A stretch of DNA of 64,000 nucleotides from Azorinus chamasolen (GCA_963576725.1 OY755240.1:61256633-61320632), one strand, 5' to 3'; counted from the first letter of the stretch, positions 20,210 through 30,035 are shown. The notes: generated by a model not told the origin, from the letters alone. Numbers and translations: made by a program.

Positions 20210-20602
20210 CAAATATCTAAATCTACTAAAATGTGTCTAAATTTATAGATATCCGAAAACCGTTTCACTGAATATTTAAAGCGGAGTTTTCTGTCTGTGC
20301 TCTATCAATCATACACATAAACACAGATATTTATAGCCAATGTAAGCTATACAGAATTTTTGTCGCATTAGAATTATCATGGGAACGCTAATTTATACAG
20401 CCCTAGTTAATATTCACCAAATGTATCTATTTTGCTGCCGATGGTGAAGGGTGATTACTTATAGCTGCATTCTTTTTGGAACCAAACTGGTTGATATTAT
20501 ATTTATGTTTTTGAAAATAAAAAATAAAAAAAGATTCAGCAACGAAAACTGAAGCTGACGACAAGGCCTTTGGCAGACAACACCACGTGACAGTGGAAGT
20601 GC
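20210..20602. other. no recognisable feature
   Basis: Low-complexity AT-rich stretch (AAAATAAAAAATAAAAAAAG near 20515) and no family match. Confidence 0.5.
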
Positions 20603-20836
20603 TTAAAGCATTCATTCATAGGCTATTTTAGACCCAATCTCTTTGAATAAATCTACCGCAAAGGACCATTTACTAGAGAAAAGGAACATGTTAGAATTGT
20701 GAAGTACATGTATTGAAACCATTGTGATAAATAGAGCATTTGCTCCGATGGAGCAAATGCTCATTTTATCACAATGGTTCCAAGAAGTGACTATTACAGA
20801 GGCGTAGAAATGCGTATTGATGAAGGAAAAGGTTAA
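20603..20836. mobile_element. TT-3 MITE
   Basis: TTAA at 20603 and 20833. Core AAACCATTGTGATAAATAGA / GCATTTGCTCCGATGGAGC. First of four TT elements lying end to end. Confidence 0.88.
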
Positions 20837-20973
20837 ACCCTTCTCATGCTACACGCGACCTGACCCGCAGCGACAAGCAGTTTGGATTCGGCCGAGACAC
20901 CGAGACGCCGGGACACACGACGTCTCTCATTAGGGTGCAAGCTGTTTGACACTCGGTTAATAGTTTTTTTTAA
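20833..20973. mobile_element. TT-5 MITE sharing TTAA with both neighbours
   Basis: Starts TTAAACCCTTCTCATGCT. Core AAGCAGTTTGGATTCGGC... / GTCTCTCATTAGGGTGCAAG CTG. Ends GGTTAATAG then TTTTTTTAA. Confidence 0.7.
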
Positions 20974-21461
20974 CCCTTTACTCCAGGAATTATTCATGTA
21001 AGAAATAATGATTTCATGAATATTAACTACATTATTAGTTATACAGGTAAAGGTAAAGGTGAGGTTTATAGTCTGGAACTACATACAATGTACATATTCT
21101 CCCGACTTCACAATTTACCCCCTGATCACTGGGTTATAAGTCGGCGCCCAAGGCAGCCATGGCACATTGGCTTATTTCCCTCACAGGTACCCATTTATAC
21201 ACCTGGGTGGAGAGGAGCAAACGTGGGATGCATGTTTTGCTCAGAAAAATTATGATAGTCCGATGGCAGGATTCGAACCGGGGACCCTTCGATCCCAAGT
21301 CTAACGCCCTACCACTGGACCACCACTCCCGCAGGTACGTGAACAGAGGATAGTTGACCATGACAGAAACTAAAGAATCAAATCTATATGATTCCCATAA
21401 GCAAACACAGCAGTTCCTGATCAGACAGTTCTGTTTGCAAAGACGCAGAAAAACGTATTAA
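20970..21461. mobile_element. TT-2 MITE split by a SINE
   Basis: The left half is TTAACCCTTTACTCCAGGAA to TTATTAGTTATA. The right half resumes after the SINE at about 21359 (ATGACAGAAACTAAAGAATC) and continues to the TTAA at 21458. The hairpin is reduced to GATCAGACAG. Confidence 0.8.
21042..21337 (-). mobile_element. tRNA-derived SINE nested in TT-2
   Basis: Reading the minus strand, GGTGGTCCAGTGGTAGGGCG resembles a tRNA 5' half with an A box (about 21310-21322). GGTTCGAATCC (21269-21279) is a perfect B box. Then comes CTCTCCACCCAGGTGTATAA ATGGGTACCTGTGAGGG and a tail of TTACC repeats (ACCTTTACCTTTACC, 21046-21060). The tRNA part is too diverged to name an amino acid safely. It shares the central segment with the SINE at 12763. 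Confidence 0.85.
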
Positions 21462-21659
21462 CCCATTTGCTCCCACGATCCCATACACATTGTATGGGAC
21501 GTAGGCAAACAGTGTAGACTTTGATCAGACGTCGCATTATTCATAAATGCAATATATAACAAAATAAAAATGAAAAAATAGACCAGATATCCCTTAGATA
21601 AAAGATAGACTGATCAAATATATAAGCATGGAAGAATCCACTGGGAGCAAATTGGTTAA
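21458..21659. mobile_element. TT-6 MITE, right hairpin arm deleted
   Basis: TTAA at 21458 (shared with the TT-2) and 21656. The left arm CAAACAGTGTAGACTTTGAT CAGACGTCGCAT ends at the centre and joins TAAATGCAATATATAAC directly. The outer right side is as in 8252-8480. Confidence 0.85.
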
Positions 21660-21724
21660 TGTAAGTAAGGGAGTCAGTGAAACGGAAGTCAGTAAAAATA
21701 TGACAGTTCTGGGTTTGAGCAGAC

Positions 21725-21821
21725 ATAATGTTTTCACGCCTTAGCAAACAGAGTAGACCCAGATCAGACGGCTCTTATAGAAGCCGTCAGGTCTGGGTCT
21801 ATTCTGCTTGCTTATGAAATG

Positions 21822-21860
<39 letters not shown>

Positions 21861-21990
21861 GAGCTGATTCTACAGTTTCTATCAAAACCGAACGATCACG
21901 TGCACATTTGCCATTATAAAAACATCGGCTAATAAATATTTATACGGCCATTATTGTTACACGAAAAGTTAAAATTAGTCCTCGTCATAT
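21725..21990. mobile_element. TT-2 MITE with internal ATA microsatellite
   Basis: Core CAAACAGAGTAGACCCAGAT CAGACGGCTC paired near 21780. An (ATA)n run at 21821-21857 has grown in the family's AT-rich TATAATATAGATC segment. The left TTAA is not clear. Confidence 0.75.
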
Positions 21991-22001
21991 GTAACTCTTT
22001 A

Positions 22002-22185
22002 CTCCATGAATATTCGTGTAAGAAATAGTGACATCATGAATATTAATTCACAGAATGTATATAATAGCACACTGAACAAGATATATTTTGTCATGACAAA
22101 AACTGTAGAATCAAATCTATTTTACAAAATGTATATCAAAAGCAAACAGAGCAGACACTGCTCAGACGACTCCAACACTTTTTAA
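22002..22185. mobile_element. TT-2 MITE, core broken
   Basis: CTCTTTACTCCATGAATATT, TGTAAGAAATAGTGACATCA TGAATATTAAT, GTCATGACAAAAACTGTAGA ATCAAATC and AAACAGAGCAGACACTGCTC AGACGACTCC end near the hairpin centre. The right half is missing. Confidence 0.75.
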
Positions 22186-22429
22186 GTAAGCGGAGAAAAA
22201 TAAACAAACGAAAATTATAACACGATAAATTGGGTAGACTACAGTGATTTGCAGCGAAAGAGTTATATAGGACTTACTATGAGCATGGTGGTGCTATCTT
22301 CCTGGGAGCTCAATAAATACTGTAAAGTACTAAGGACACACTCTTTCTCTTTGCGACACTCTGTCCTTTCTTTACCTTATATCCCCTGTTCTTGTACAGT
22401 GTAACATTTATCTATAAATAACCACAGTC

Positions 22430-22679
22430 TTAGCCCTTCTCTTGCTGAATTTTAAAATACATTTCTCCTTCTTTACCCATGCCCTGTTGTATAGTTACAT
22501 ATATCTTCATCGTGTACAAGTATTTCGCTGTGCAATCACTGATGTGGCGTGCACTGGTTGCACAATCAACTTGTAAATAGTGCAGACCCTGATGAGACAG
22601 CTCCTGTAGGAGTTGTCTCATCTAGGTCTTCACTATTTACAGGTAGGTATATTGACGTGAATAGCAAGCGAAGGGTTAA
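22430..22679. mobile_element. TT-4 MITE
   Basis: Left border TTAG (mutated TTAA), right TTAA at 22676. CCCTTCTCTTGCTGAATTTT, core TTGTAAATAGTGCAGACCCT GATGAGACAGCTCC, end ATAGCAAGCGAAGGG. It is over 90 percent alike by eye to 34894 and 39825. Confidence 0.92.
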
Positions 22680-22829
22680 CATATAAATACACGTAAGTGT
22701 CGTATACTGAAGAGTGTCTTCTTCTTAGAATATGCTACAGTAAATTATTCCATAGTAGGGCAGTAGATGAGGGTATTGGATATCTAAGTATAGATTATCT
22801 TTATATTTCTCAACATAATCCTTTAGCAT

Positions 22830-22880
22830 GCTGCTACTCATTAGAATTGCATCTCCAATGCAATTCTAATGAGTAGCAGC
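22830..22880. repeat. perfect 23-bp-arm hairpin
   Basis: GCTGCTACTCATTAGAATTG CAT pairs fully with its complement across a 5-nt loop (CTCCA). It is not part of any named family and lies just before a CA-1. Confidence 0.85.
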
Positions 22881-22901
22881 AAGACACGATTTGGAAAATT
22901 A

Positions 22902-23079
22902 AGATAAGGGTGCGTACGCAAATACTAAAACCGTCATTTCTCCCCAAAACACTATGCTGTGACCACTCTTTATAATCGTCTCTTCGAGACGATTCTAAAG
23001 AGTGGTCACAGTATAGGATTTGGTGGAGAAATAAAGAAGTTATCATTGAAAATGTTTCAATTTACGCGTCTTATCTGGA
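22902..23079. mobile_element. CA-1 MITE with co-varied arm position
   Basis: GATAAGGGTGCGTACGCAAA to TTTACGCGTCTTATCTGG. The arms contain GCTGTGACC / GGTCACAGT where others have GTTGTGACC / GGTCACAAC: one position changed in both arms. Centre CGTCTCTTCGAGACG. Confidence 0.88.
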
Positions 23080-23379
23080 GCTCTGTAAATATGCATCTTA
23101 TCTTCAGCCCTGTCATATTTTGTAAATAATACACAATTAAAATGTCAAAAAGCATTAAAACAAGGACTTAGCATTTAATAAGCTGAACAATAAAATGTCA
23201 GTTGTCTGTCTTCTATTTATTTTTTCAAATGTGTTTTACTTGAACTTACGTTCATAAATATGATACAAGTATCAATGCTCGGCGTCTCATCCAGATCAAC
23301 TCAATTTTCAGAGGCTTATCACGGATTTGCAAACAATTAGCTAAAGGTTGATACTTTTGATGTATTTCTAATTGTGGAA

Positions 23380-23500
23380 CATTTTGGCTGGCTACGCTTT
23401 CCCAAAAGACAATGCTTCAAAACCTACTCGCCAGAGAATATGACACGTATAATGTCCTACTGCTTTGGGAGACAATACAGACCTAATGCAGTACGCATCA
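23380..23500 (-). repeat. dispersed repeat X, copy 1
   Basis: The minus strand reads TCTGGCGAGTAGGTTTTGAA, GCATTGTCTTTTGGGAAAGC and GTAGCCAGCCAAAAT. The plus strand at 54170-54290 carries the same string with few changes. Nature unknown. Confidence 0.75.
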
Positions 23501-23889
23501 TGTTTTCTTTATGCAATTGAACTTTAGCATGCTAGGAATACGTTTGTTGGTCGACAATGTCTCCAACCTCCACACATATTCCTAACACTACTTGTGATGA
23601 CATGACCTTTCTACAGGTCCAAAAACGAATATTTATGGCGTTAAAAAAGAACTTGCAAAATTAGTTTCGGTAAAAAGTATACACCTGTATCCAGTGTAAC
23701 GGAAAAATGAATTTTCTAAACATTCAAGATCGAATAATTCTGTAGAAAGCAAACTTTATGTATAAAGATCCCATTGGCTCCGCGCCTGGAAACATTTCTA
23801 ATATGTTTGATAAAGAACATAAAACGTACAATAACTTAAATTCTTCAAGTATACTCAACTACAATACTCATAGACCAAGGTAAGAACAC
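23501..23889. other. no recognisable feature
   Basis: AT-rich sequence with no family match and no convincing coding frame. Confidence 0.5.
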
Positions 23890-24240
23890 TTAACCCTTTC
23901 CCTCATATAAACGTGTTTTCACGCATTTGCAAACAGAGTAGACCCAGATCAGACGGCTCCTTGAGGAGCCGTCTGATCAGGGTCTGCTCTGTTTGCTTAT
24001 AGAATTTGATAGATCTGTTTCTTTGCTTTCTAAAATGTCTACAATATTCCATAGAATTAAATCTATAAAACATAATTATGTTCTCAGTAAACAGAGCAGA
24101 CGCTGATCAGACGGCTGATCTGGGTCTACTCTGTTTGCATAGGCATAGAAATGTGTATTTATGAAATAAATGGTTCATGAAAGTAGGGCTACACTGTTTG
24201 CAAAGTGTCAAAAGGCGTCTCTGTGGAGTAAAGGGTTAAT
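23890..24240. mobile_element. TT-1 and TT-2 fused into one composite
   Basis: TTAA at 23890 opens a TT-1 with a perfect hairpin (GGCTCCTTGAGGAGCC). At about 24054 it switches to TT-2 sequence (GAATTAAATCTATAAAACAT, AAACAGAGCAGACGCTGATC), which has its own reduced hairpin. An extra half-core follows and a TTAA ends it at 24237. Confidence 0.75.
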
Positions 24241-24364
24241 AGTAACCAAGGAAACTATAAATAGAACTGAAAGACAAACAATAACCCCGAACAAAAATAA
24301 CTAATATTACAGGTGCACATCTTCCTATAAAAATAGGAAGAGCAACTACAGCAGAGCTTGCCCT

Positions 24365-24515
24365 AACCCTTTCCCTGATGAATATTAATGTAGAAAATAA
24401 CGTCATGAATATTTATAGGATTATTTGTTATAATGGCATATGGACACAGGACATTTTGGCTCATGCAGAAGCTGTAGAATCAGATCTATATTACACCATA
24501 AGCAAACAGAGCAGA
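24365..24515. mobile_element. half TT-2 ending at the hairpin arm
   Basis: TTAACCC-like start (CTAACCCTTTCCCTGATG), TTATAATGGCATATGGACAC AGGACATTTTGG, AAGCAAACAGAGCAGACC; then the minisatellite begins. The right half is absent. Confidence 0.8.
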
Positions 24516-24830
24516 CCGTATGACTAAGGCTAGAATACAGAAAGCTACGGACATGCACGTACTACTACGTATGACTACGGCTAAAATACAGAAAGCTACG
24601 GATATACAAGTACTACTACGTATGACTACGGCTAAAATACAGAAAGCTACGGATATACAAGTACTACTACGTATGACTACGGCTAGAAAACAGAAAGCTA
24701 CGGATAAACACGTACTACTACGTATGACTACGGCTAGAATACAGAAAGGTACGGATATACAAGTACTACTACGGCTAAAATACAGAACGCTACGGACCAA
24801 TACAGATTGCCACGGATGATGCAGGATCGT
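24516..24830. repeat. 51-bp minisatellite, about five units
   Basis: The unit is approximately CTACGTATGACTACGGCTAA AATACAGAAAGCTACGGATA TACAAGTACTA. Because 51 is a multiple of three, it creates false open frames on both strands. It starts at the broken arm of a TT-2. Confidence 0.9.
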
Positions 24831-24920
24831 ATCCGTAGCTAAACCGGCGTCAAATCCGTGAATGTATTACCTAGGCATGACGGACAGATAGACAGTGTGG
24901 CGGATAGGTGACTGTGCAGA

Positions 24921-25195
24921 CTAACTCTTTGTGGTGCTATGAGCCATTTAAGCTATAAATACACATATCTACGTTTTTGCAAACAATGTAGACTCGGATG
25001 GGAATGACCATATCGGGACCATCTGATCAGGATCTGCTCTGTTTGCTTTTGATATGATATAGATCTGATTCTACAGTTTCTGTCACGATAAAAAATCTGT
25101 TCATGGCATCATCATAAACATTCTGTGAATCAATATTTGTTGTGTAAATATATCATGAATGAATATTCATTGAGTAAAGAGTTAAACTTGAATTG
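24921..25195. mobile_element. TT-2 MITE, decayed
   Basis: CTAACTCTTTGTGGTG start, core GCAAACAATGTAGACTCGGA ... CCATCTGATCAGGATCTGCT CTG, right end TGAGTAAAGAGTTAA at 25192. Confidence 0.75.
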
Positions 25196-25354
25196 TATTA
25201 CCATTTAATAAACGTTCTAATAATGATAATGTAGGAACTGGGGGAATAGTCTTGTGATATTACAGATAATGCTAAAATAAACATTCATATAATTTTCTCT
25301 ATATAAAAATGCTTAATATTAAGAATTTTGCCGGGTGTATTGAGAAAAGTGGAG

Positions 25355-25414
25355 CCTAGTAATAGTAGCAGTATCAGCAGTATCAGTAGTAGTGGAACCT
25401 AGTCATAGTAGAAT

Positions 25415-25475
<61 letters not shown>

Positions 25476-25587
25476 CGTAGTAGTAGTAGTAGTCGTAGTA
25501 GTAGTAGTAGTAGTAGTAGTAGCAGCAGCAGTAGTAGCAGTATCAGCAGCAGTACTACTACTACTACTACTAGTAGTAGTAGTAGTG

Positions 25588-25635
<48 letters not shown>

Positions 25636-25650
25636 GTAGTAGTAGTAGTA
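25355..25650. repeat. AGT/ACT trinucleotide microsatellite with a strand switch
   Basis: Mostly (AGT)n from 25411. At about 25551-25572 it switches to (ACT)n and then back, which makes a trinucleotide palindrome. All frames appear as polyserine, polythreonine, polyleucine or polyvaline and are not genes. Its right edge abuts half of a TA-3. Confidence 0.95.
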
Positions 25651-25736
25651 GTTTCACCCTGCATTAAGCTGCCAACTGTATCCAAGGCTGATACTTATAC
25701 TAAATTTAAAGTCCGGTTTAGATGGGTTTTACTGTA
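25651..25736. mobile_element. half TA-3
   Basis: TTTCACCCTGCATTAAGCTG CC to GTCCGGTTTAGATGGGTTTT ACTGTA: the right arm and terminus only. The left half is replaced by the microsatellite. Confidence 0.85.
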
Positions 25737-26399
25737 TTCACTTTGTCCCGGCGCTGATGTATTAGCTACTAGTGGCACGGAACCAGTGTGGTCTACATGC
25801 TCTATCACTTCGGTCTTAGACACGCAGAGCAAGATTGCATCTGTCCTTTTTTCTTAAAATTCTTCTTCTTATTCAGATTTTGAAGCAGATTTACTTTAAA
25901 GGTATAATGAGAGTGTCAGACAGGTCTGATCCGGGCACTTGTCGTTACATCTGGATGTTAACTGTCTGCAAATATAATCGACAGGTTCGACAGTAGCGCG
26001 CTAAAAGTTAACGGGAGACTTTCACAAATAGTTCTGAAATGACGGATGTGACGACAAGTAAATTCGACTTTGCTGGTATATGACTGATGCGAATGAATTA
26101 AACCTCTGTCATTTACATACGATGATAGCTCTTTCTCGTGTTATTTTAAACATGCTACATTTTACCACAAAAAAACGAACAGCGAAGATTGACTACGTTT
26201 TGGGGTTTTTAATGGATACGTTTATGTACCGAGCGACAAGAAAACATGTAACAGGGAGACAATATATCAGCATTATAGCTCGATTTTGACCCGTGAGCTG
26301 TGACCTTTAGGACGAGTCCACCCGTGGAGGTAAAACGCGTCACAAACCATGTATTTGTTCCGGAGTTACCTGTGGTTATACAGACCTGTAATAAGCATA
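25737..26399. other. no recognisable feature
   Basis: GC content is higher than the surroundings. GGTCTGATCCGGGCACTTGT and AACTGTCTGCAAATATAATC near 25925 faintly recall a decayed TT core. No credible gene. Confidence 0.4.
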
Positions 26400-26605
26400 T
26401 ACAGTAGAACCCCTCTAATTTGACCACTTACTGAATAAACATGGGTGTCTTTATAAGCAGGTGGTTGCTTAATGCAGGACAAAAATAATACAGAAAGCTC
26501 TAGGAGCTTTCTGCATTACTTTTGCCATGCATTAAGCTACCACCAGCATCTAGCACCAAAAATTATACCTCTTTTAGGTGGTCGTATTAGCGGAGTTTTA
26601 CTGTA
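26400..26605. mobile_element. TA-2 MITE
   Basis: It runs from TACAGTAGAACCCCTCTAAT to GCGGAGTTTTACTGTA. Core AATGCAGGACAAAAATAATA CAGAAAGCTC paired around GCTCTAGGAGC. Confidence 0.9.
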
Positions 26606-26810
26606 TGTACTTATTCTGCACGATTACTACGAGCTTCGTGTGACAATCATTGTTCACTTACCCATCAATTAGAATGGTTGCAACTTCTATAAATAGAAAA
26701 GTGCAGTCATGGCTCAGCTCTCGAAATCGAACTATAGCTTAGTCATGCTAGATCTAGTGGTTCCCATAAAAACCGGACGTTCAAATAAGTATCAATGTAG
26801 GTCTTTAAGC

Positions 26811-27002
26811 TTAACCCTTTTCCTCATATTGACGACTTTTGACGACTCTGTAAAAGTCACTTTCTGAAACCATTGTGATAAAAAGAGCAGTTGCTCCTAT
26901 AGGAGCAAATGCTCTATTTATCAAAATGGTTTCAAGCTACAAAATTTTAAAAGTTTCCTCTTCTCTAGTTAGTGCTCCTTTTCGGTAGATTTATTAAAAA
27001 AA
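26811..27002. mobile_element. TT-3 MITE, right end lost
   Basis: TTAA at 26811. Perfect core apart from single mismatches. The right side stops after TTTCGGTAGATTTATT and joins tRNA-like sequence. Confidence 0.85.
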
Positions 27003-27060
27003 TAAATGATTTTAGCTCAATTAGTCATAATGACTAAGCTGCTGGACTGGTGAGTGTTGG
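27003..27060 (+). repeat. weak tRNA-like segment
   Basis: TTTTAGCTCAATTAGTCATA ... GCTGGACTGGTGAGTGTTGG looks like the 5' half of a tRNA or SINE head (A-box-like TAGCTCAATTAG). No B box follows. It is a guess at a SINE fragment. Confidence 0.25.
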
Positions 27061-27235
27061 AACGCACTGTTGGACATTTTTTCAGGCGTCAGTAGATTTC
27101 ACGAGGAATACGTGTACATAAATAACTGGTCATTTCTTATTCAGTTCTGTGCGTTTCGTTGAGGGATATGATTTAAAAGGTACATATATTTCAAGGAAAT
27201 AGAATGATAATTTGAAACGTTTTTACCTAGTTTTG

Positions 27236-27238
<3 letters not shown>

Positions 27239-27292
<54 letters not shown>
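27239..27292. repeat. (TA)n microsatellite
   Basis: About 27 uninterrupted AT dinucleotides. Confidence 0.97.
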
Positions 27293-27295
<3 letters not shown>

Positions 27296-27395
27296 ATATT
27301 TTCGTGGTTCGTGAAGTCACTATATACAACTATGACGCAATTTTCGTCACGTATGACTAAACTCTGGTTGTGTGTTTACAAATACAACGACCATC

Positions 27396-27675
27396 ATGGG
27401 GGAAATTCCGGAAGATCCGCCACCGTGCGATTCGTATCACGGATTCTTCTTCAACATAACTGACACTGGAGAGAAATGTACAATACAGTTTTGTATAAAT
27501 TGTTACTTTTCAAATTGTTCCTTAGCAAGATACAATCGGACTTTCGACTAGATCTACCAACAAATGTTCATATCTACACACTTACAACTAGGAAGCAGAA
27601 AACAATATGCCACGTTATCCTTAATTCTACTTTAATGATAATGGAAATTTCAGACGCAGAAAATAAAACATTGAA
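27396..27675 (+). pseudogene. possible decayed coding exon
   Basis: An ATG at 27396 opens 51 codons with a protein-like composition (MGEIPEDPPPCDSYHGFFFN, then ITDTGEKCTIQFCINC), ending at TAG 27549. The +2 frame immediately takes over with HIYTLTTRKQKTICHVILNS and TLMIMEISDAENKTLK, so a single frameshift would give about 93 residues with several cysteines and N-glycosylation sites (NIT, NCS, NRT, NST, NKT). That resembles one extracellular Ig-like domain but lacks a diagnostic motif. GAA|GTAAGA at 27673-27681 is a good splice-donor match. No repeat family covers it. Confidence 0.25.
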
Positions 27676-27789
27676 GTAAGAATTGTCCGTAAAGACCGTT
27701 CCATTTCTACTTATTGAAACTGTAGAAAAACAATGCAGATCAAAAATAAGCCATAGAACTAGAGCCTGTATTAGATAATGATGACGTAG

Positions 27790-28059
27790 TATGATTCTGC
27801 AGTTGACAGCGATACAGCTACATCTCGTACACATAACAGTGACAACAAAAGTAACGCTGCAGATTTATCTGCGTTAAAAGATATCAAAAATCAAGTTGAC
27901 ACACCCAGCAGAGAAATGAGATTCGCCAAACCATCGTTTGCTTAAGTCGCATCTAGTGAGCAACCATTTTCTTCAAGCAAGGAGACAGATTCTTCTACCA
28001 AGGCTACAGTGACAGCTAATACCAACAAGAAGGACACATACAAAAGAGATATCAGAGGT
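27790..28059 (+). pseudogene. possible continuation of the decayed gene
   Basis: One frame stays open from 27790 to a TAA at 27943 and then reopens to 28059. It reads DSDTATSRTHNSDNKSNAAD and, after the stop, SSEQPFSSSKETDSSTKATV, a Ser/Thr/Lys/Asp-rich tail-like composition. Splicing from 27675 to an AG at 27808-27809 would keep this frame. A half TA-5 truncates it at 28062. Low certainty: no homologue is recognised. Confidence 0.22.
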
Positions 28060-28061
28060 AC

Positions 28062-28267
28062 AAAACCCTATGTTGTGACCACTCTTTAGAATCGTCACAA
28101 AGTGACGATTCTAAAGAGTGGTCACAACATAGGGTTTGATGGAGGCATAAAGAAAATACGATGGAAAAGGTTGTTTCTGGGGCCTTGTTGTTTCGGAAAC
28201 AGTGACATGCGTTGTTTTAAGGAGGAAATCGTTATTGAGAGGGCCGTTGTAGGGAGGGAGCACTGTA
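28062..28267. mobile_element. TA-5 lacking one outer arm
   Basis: The complete hairpin (AACCCTATGTTGTGACCACT C ... ) and one side with GGGAGGGAGCACTGTA are present. The other side is cut exactly at the hairpin base. Confidence 0.88.
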
Positions 28268-28865
28268 TCAATAAAAATGTAGGAAGCTCCAGCTCAATGT
28301 AAATCTAAAAGGGCTGAGATATAATGTGCACGAACACTCAACACCAGGCGCACTATCAAAACCCTTAGGAATGATGTACAATCATTCAGTGTTAATATTT
28401 GATTCTATTATTGTATAAGTTGGGGTGAAACAACATTAGCCAGCAAATCAGACATAGAACTAACTGAAGAGCAATATACAATGTAACAATATAATTATTC
28501 CACAGACAATTAACAATACTCATGCTTAATGGCATTTCAAAGCTCCTTCATAAGAGACCCCCACCTATACGCAGTGTCCAGCTGTGCTGATAATTGATAT
28601 CCTGGAGTGCTCATCCAGTGTCCAGTTGGGTCTTTAGCCTTATGAGTTAAAATTAAACAATTATAGCTTGATCCTCTGTAATAGTAGCCCGCCTTATCAA
28701 TTTGTGTATTATATGTCAGAGGGTCAGCACCCGCAATACACAGCATGGGGTTTATGGATCAACATTCCTTTCGAAATTCCTTTAAAAGATACTGTCTACT
28801 CAATCTCTCATTTGTTGAAATGTTTTACTGACATCAATCCTTTGAAAAACAATTGACCGAGTTGT
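28268..28865. other. no recognisable feature
   Basis: No family member and no credible frame. GCTGTGCTGATAATTGATAT near 28581 and its neighbours look single-copy. Confidence 0.45.
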
Positions 28866-28970
28866 CAAACAGCTTGGATCTTGATGAGACGCCGAATTAC
28901 TCGGCGTCTCATCTGGATCCAAACTGTTTGAAAATGCCAGCCAAGACTCGCTTAGCATGAGACGAGTTAA
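28866..28970. mobile_element. TT-5 MITE, left end unclear
   Basis: Core CAAACAGCTTGGATCTTGAT GAGACGCCGA / TCGGCGTCTCATCTGGATCC AAACTGTTTG. It ends at the TTAA 28967-28970, shared with the next element. Confidence 0.8.
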
Positions 28971-29191
28971 CCCATTACCTCATAGGCTATTTTTAGACAC
29001 AACCTCTAAATAAATCTACCGAAAAGGAGCATAAACTAGAAAAAAGGAAAATTTTAGAATTTTGTTGTTTGAAACCATTGTGATAAATAGAGCATTTGCT
29101 CCTACAGGAGCAAATGCTCTATTTATCACAATGGTTTCACAAGGTGACTTTTACAGAGTTGTCAAAAGCCGTCAATATGGGAACGGGTTAA
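28967..29191. mobile_element. TT-3 MITE, full length
   Basis: TTAA at both ends. 30-bp-plus perfect hairpin arms around GCTCCTACAGGAGC near 29105. Confidence 0.92.
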
Positions 29192-29433
29192 ATAGTTAAT
29201 ACCCTTCAATGTGGCATCCGTCTGATGCAAATGACATATATCTACAATGTCTATCCCACTTGATGAGATTTATTCAATTGTTTTATGCCACTCAATACCC
29301 ATCGAAATAAGGAGATAATATTACTAATTTGTTTTCTCAGACTAGTTCCCAATGTAGAGGGCTTGAACGCTGCTAAACTTGCTTATTACTATATAGCCTT
29401 TTGAATACGGGGAACCAGTACATTGGCATTAGG

Positions 29434-29499
29434 AAAACAGTGTAGACCAAGATCAGAGGGCTCCCATGGGAACCCTCTGATCTGGATCTACATTGTTTG
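29434..29499. mobile_element. TT-6-like hairpin core
   Basis: AAACAGTGTAGACCAAGATC AGAGGGCTCCCATGGGAACC CTCTGATCTGGATCTACATT GTTT. Terminal repeats not recognised. Confidence 0.75.
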
Positions 29500-29672
29500 G
29501 CATTAGAACATTCTCTCACAAACCATATTCTCATACCAATGTACTCTATATAGTTATTGGCTATTTTACTTTGATAAATCACCGTTCAAAGAGCTGAATT
29601 GTGAGTGTTGACGGGTATACATTTGTACAAATAAAACCTAGTCCTAGGTGTATCGGCAGACACTTGATGTGG

Positions 29673-29913
29673 TTAACCCTTTCACCGCCGCAATCGCATA
29701 AATGCACCACGACAAGCAGTCCCAGATCAGACGCCGCCTTTTCAAGGCGGCGTCTGATCAAGGACTTCACTATTTGTCTCAATCTCTATTTCTATATATG
29801 TGCTTTATTCCTTTGAAATTTGCATTTATTTATCTCATTTCCTTATTTTACTGAATGATTTAACAAACTTGGATTGCAGACGACAATTAGAAATTTGGCG
29901 CCGAAAGGGTTAA
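29673..29913. mobile_element. TT-7 MITE, full length
   Basis: TTAA at 29673 and 29910. CCCTTTCACCGCCGCAATCG, core CAGATCAGACGCCGCCTTTT / AAGGCGGCGTCTGATC near 29741, end GGCGCCGAAAGGG. It matches the inverted, broken copy at 44988. Confidence 0.92.
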
Positions 29914-30009
29914 TGTATAGTAACAGAAATGTTTTGCATTATAATACTTACAATATAAAATTATGTTAATGAATATTATGAAGTGATCCATCACTCAGTA
30001 ATACCAATA

Positions 30010-30035
30010 GGGGGTGGGGGTGGGGGGGGGGGAGG
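30010..30035 (+). repeat. G-rich run, quadruplex candidate
   Basis: GGGGGTGGGGGTGGGGGGGG GGGAGG: four or more G-tracts separated by single bases. Confidence 0.8.

Noticed and set aside
24486..24819. Repetitive open frames on both strands
   Set aside because: Generated by the 51-bp minisatellite.
25383..25857. Polyserine, polythreonine, polyleucine and polyvaline frames
   Set aside because: Trinucleotide microsatellite translated in every frame.
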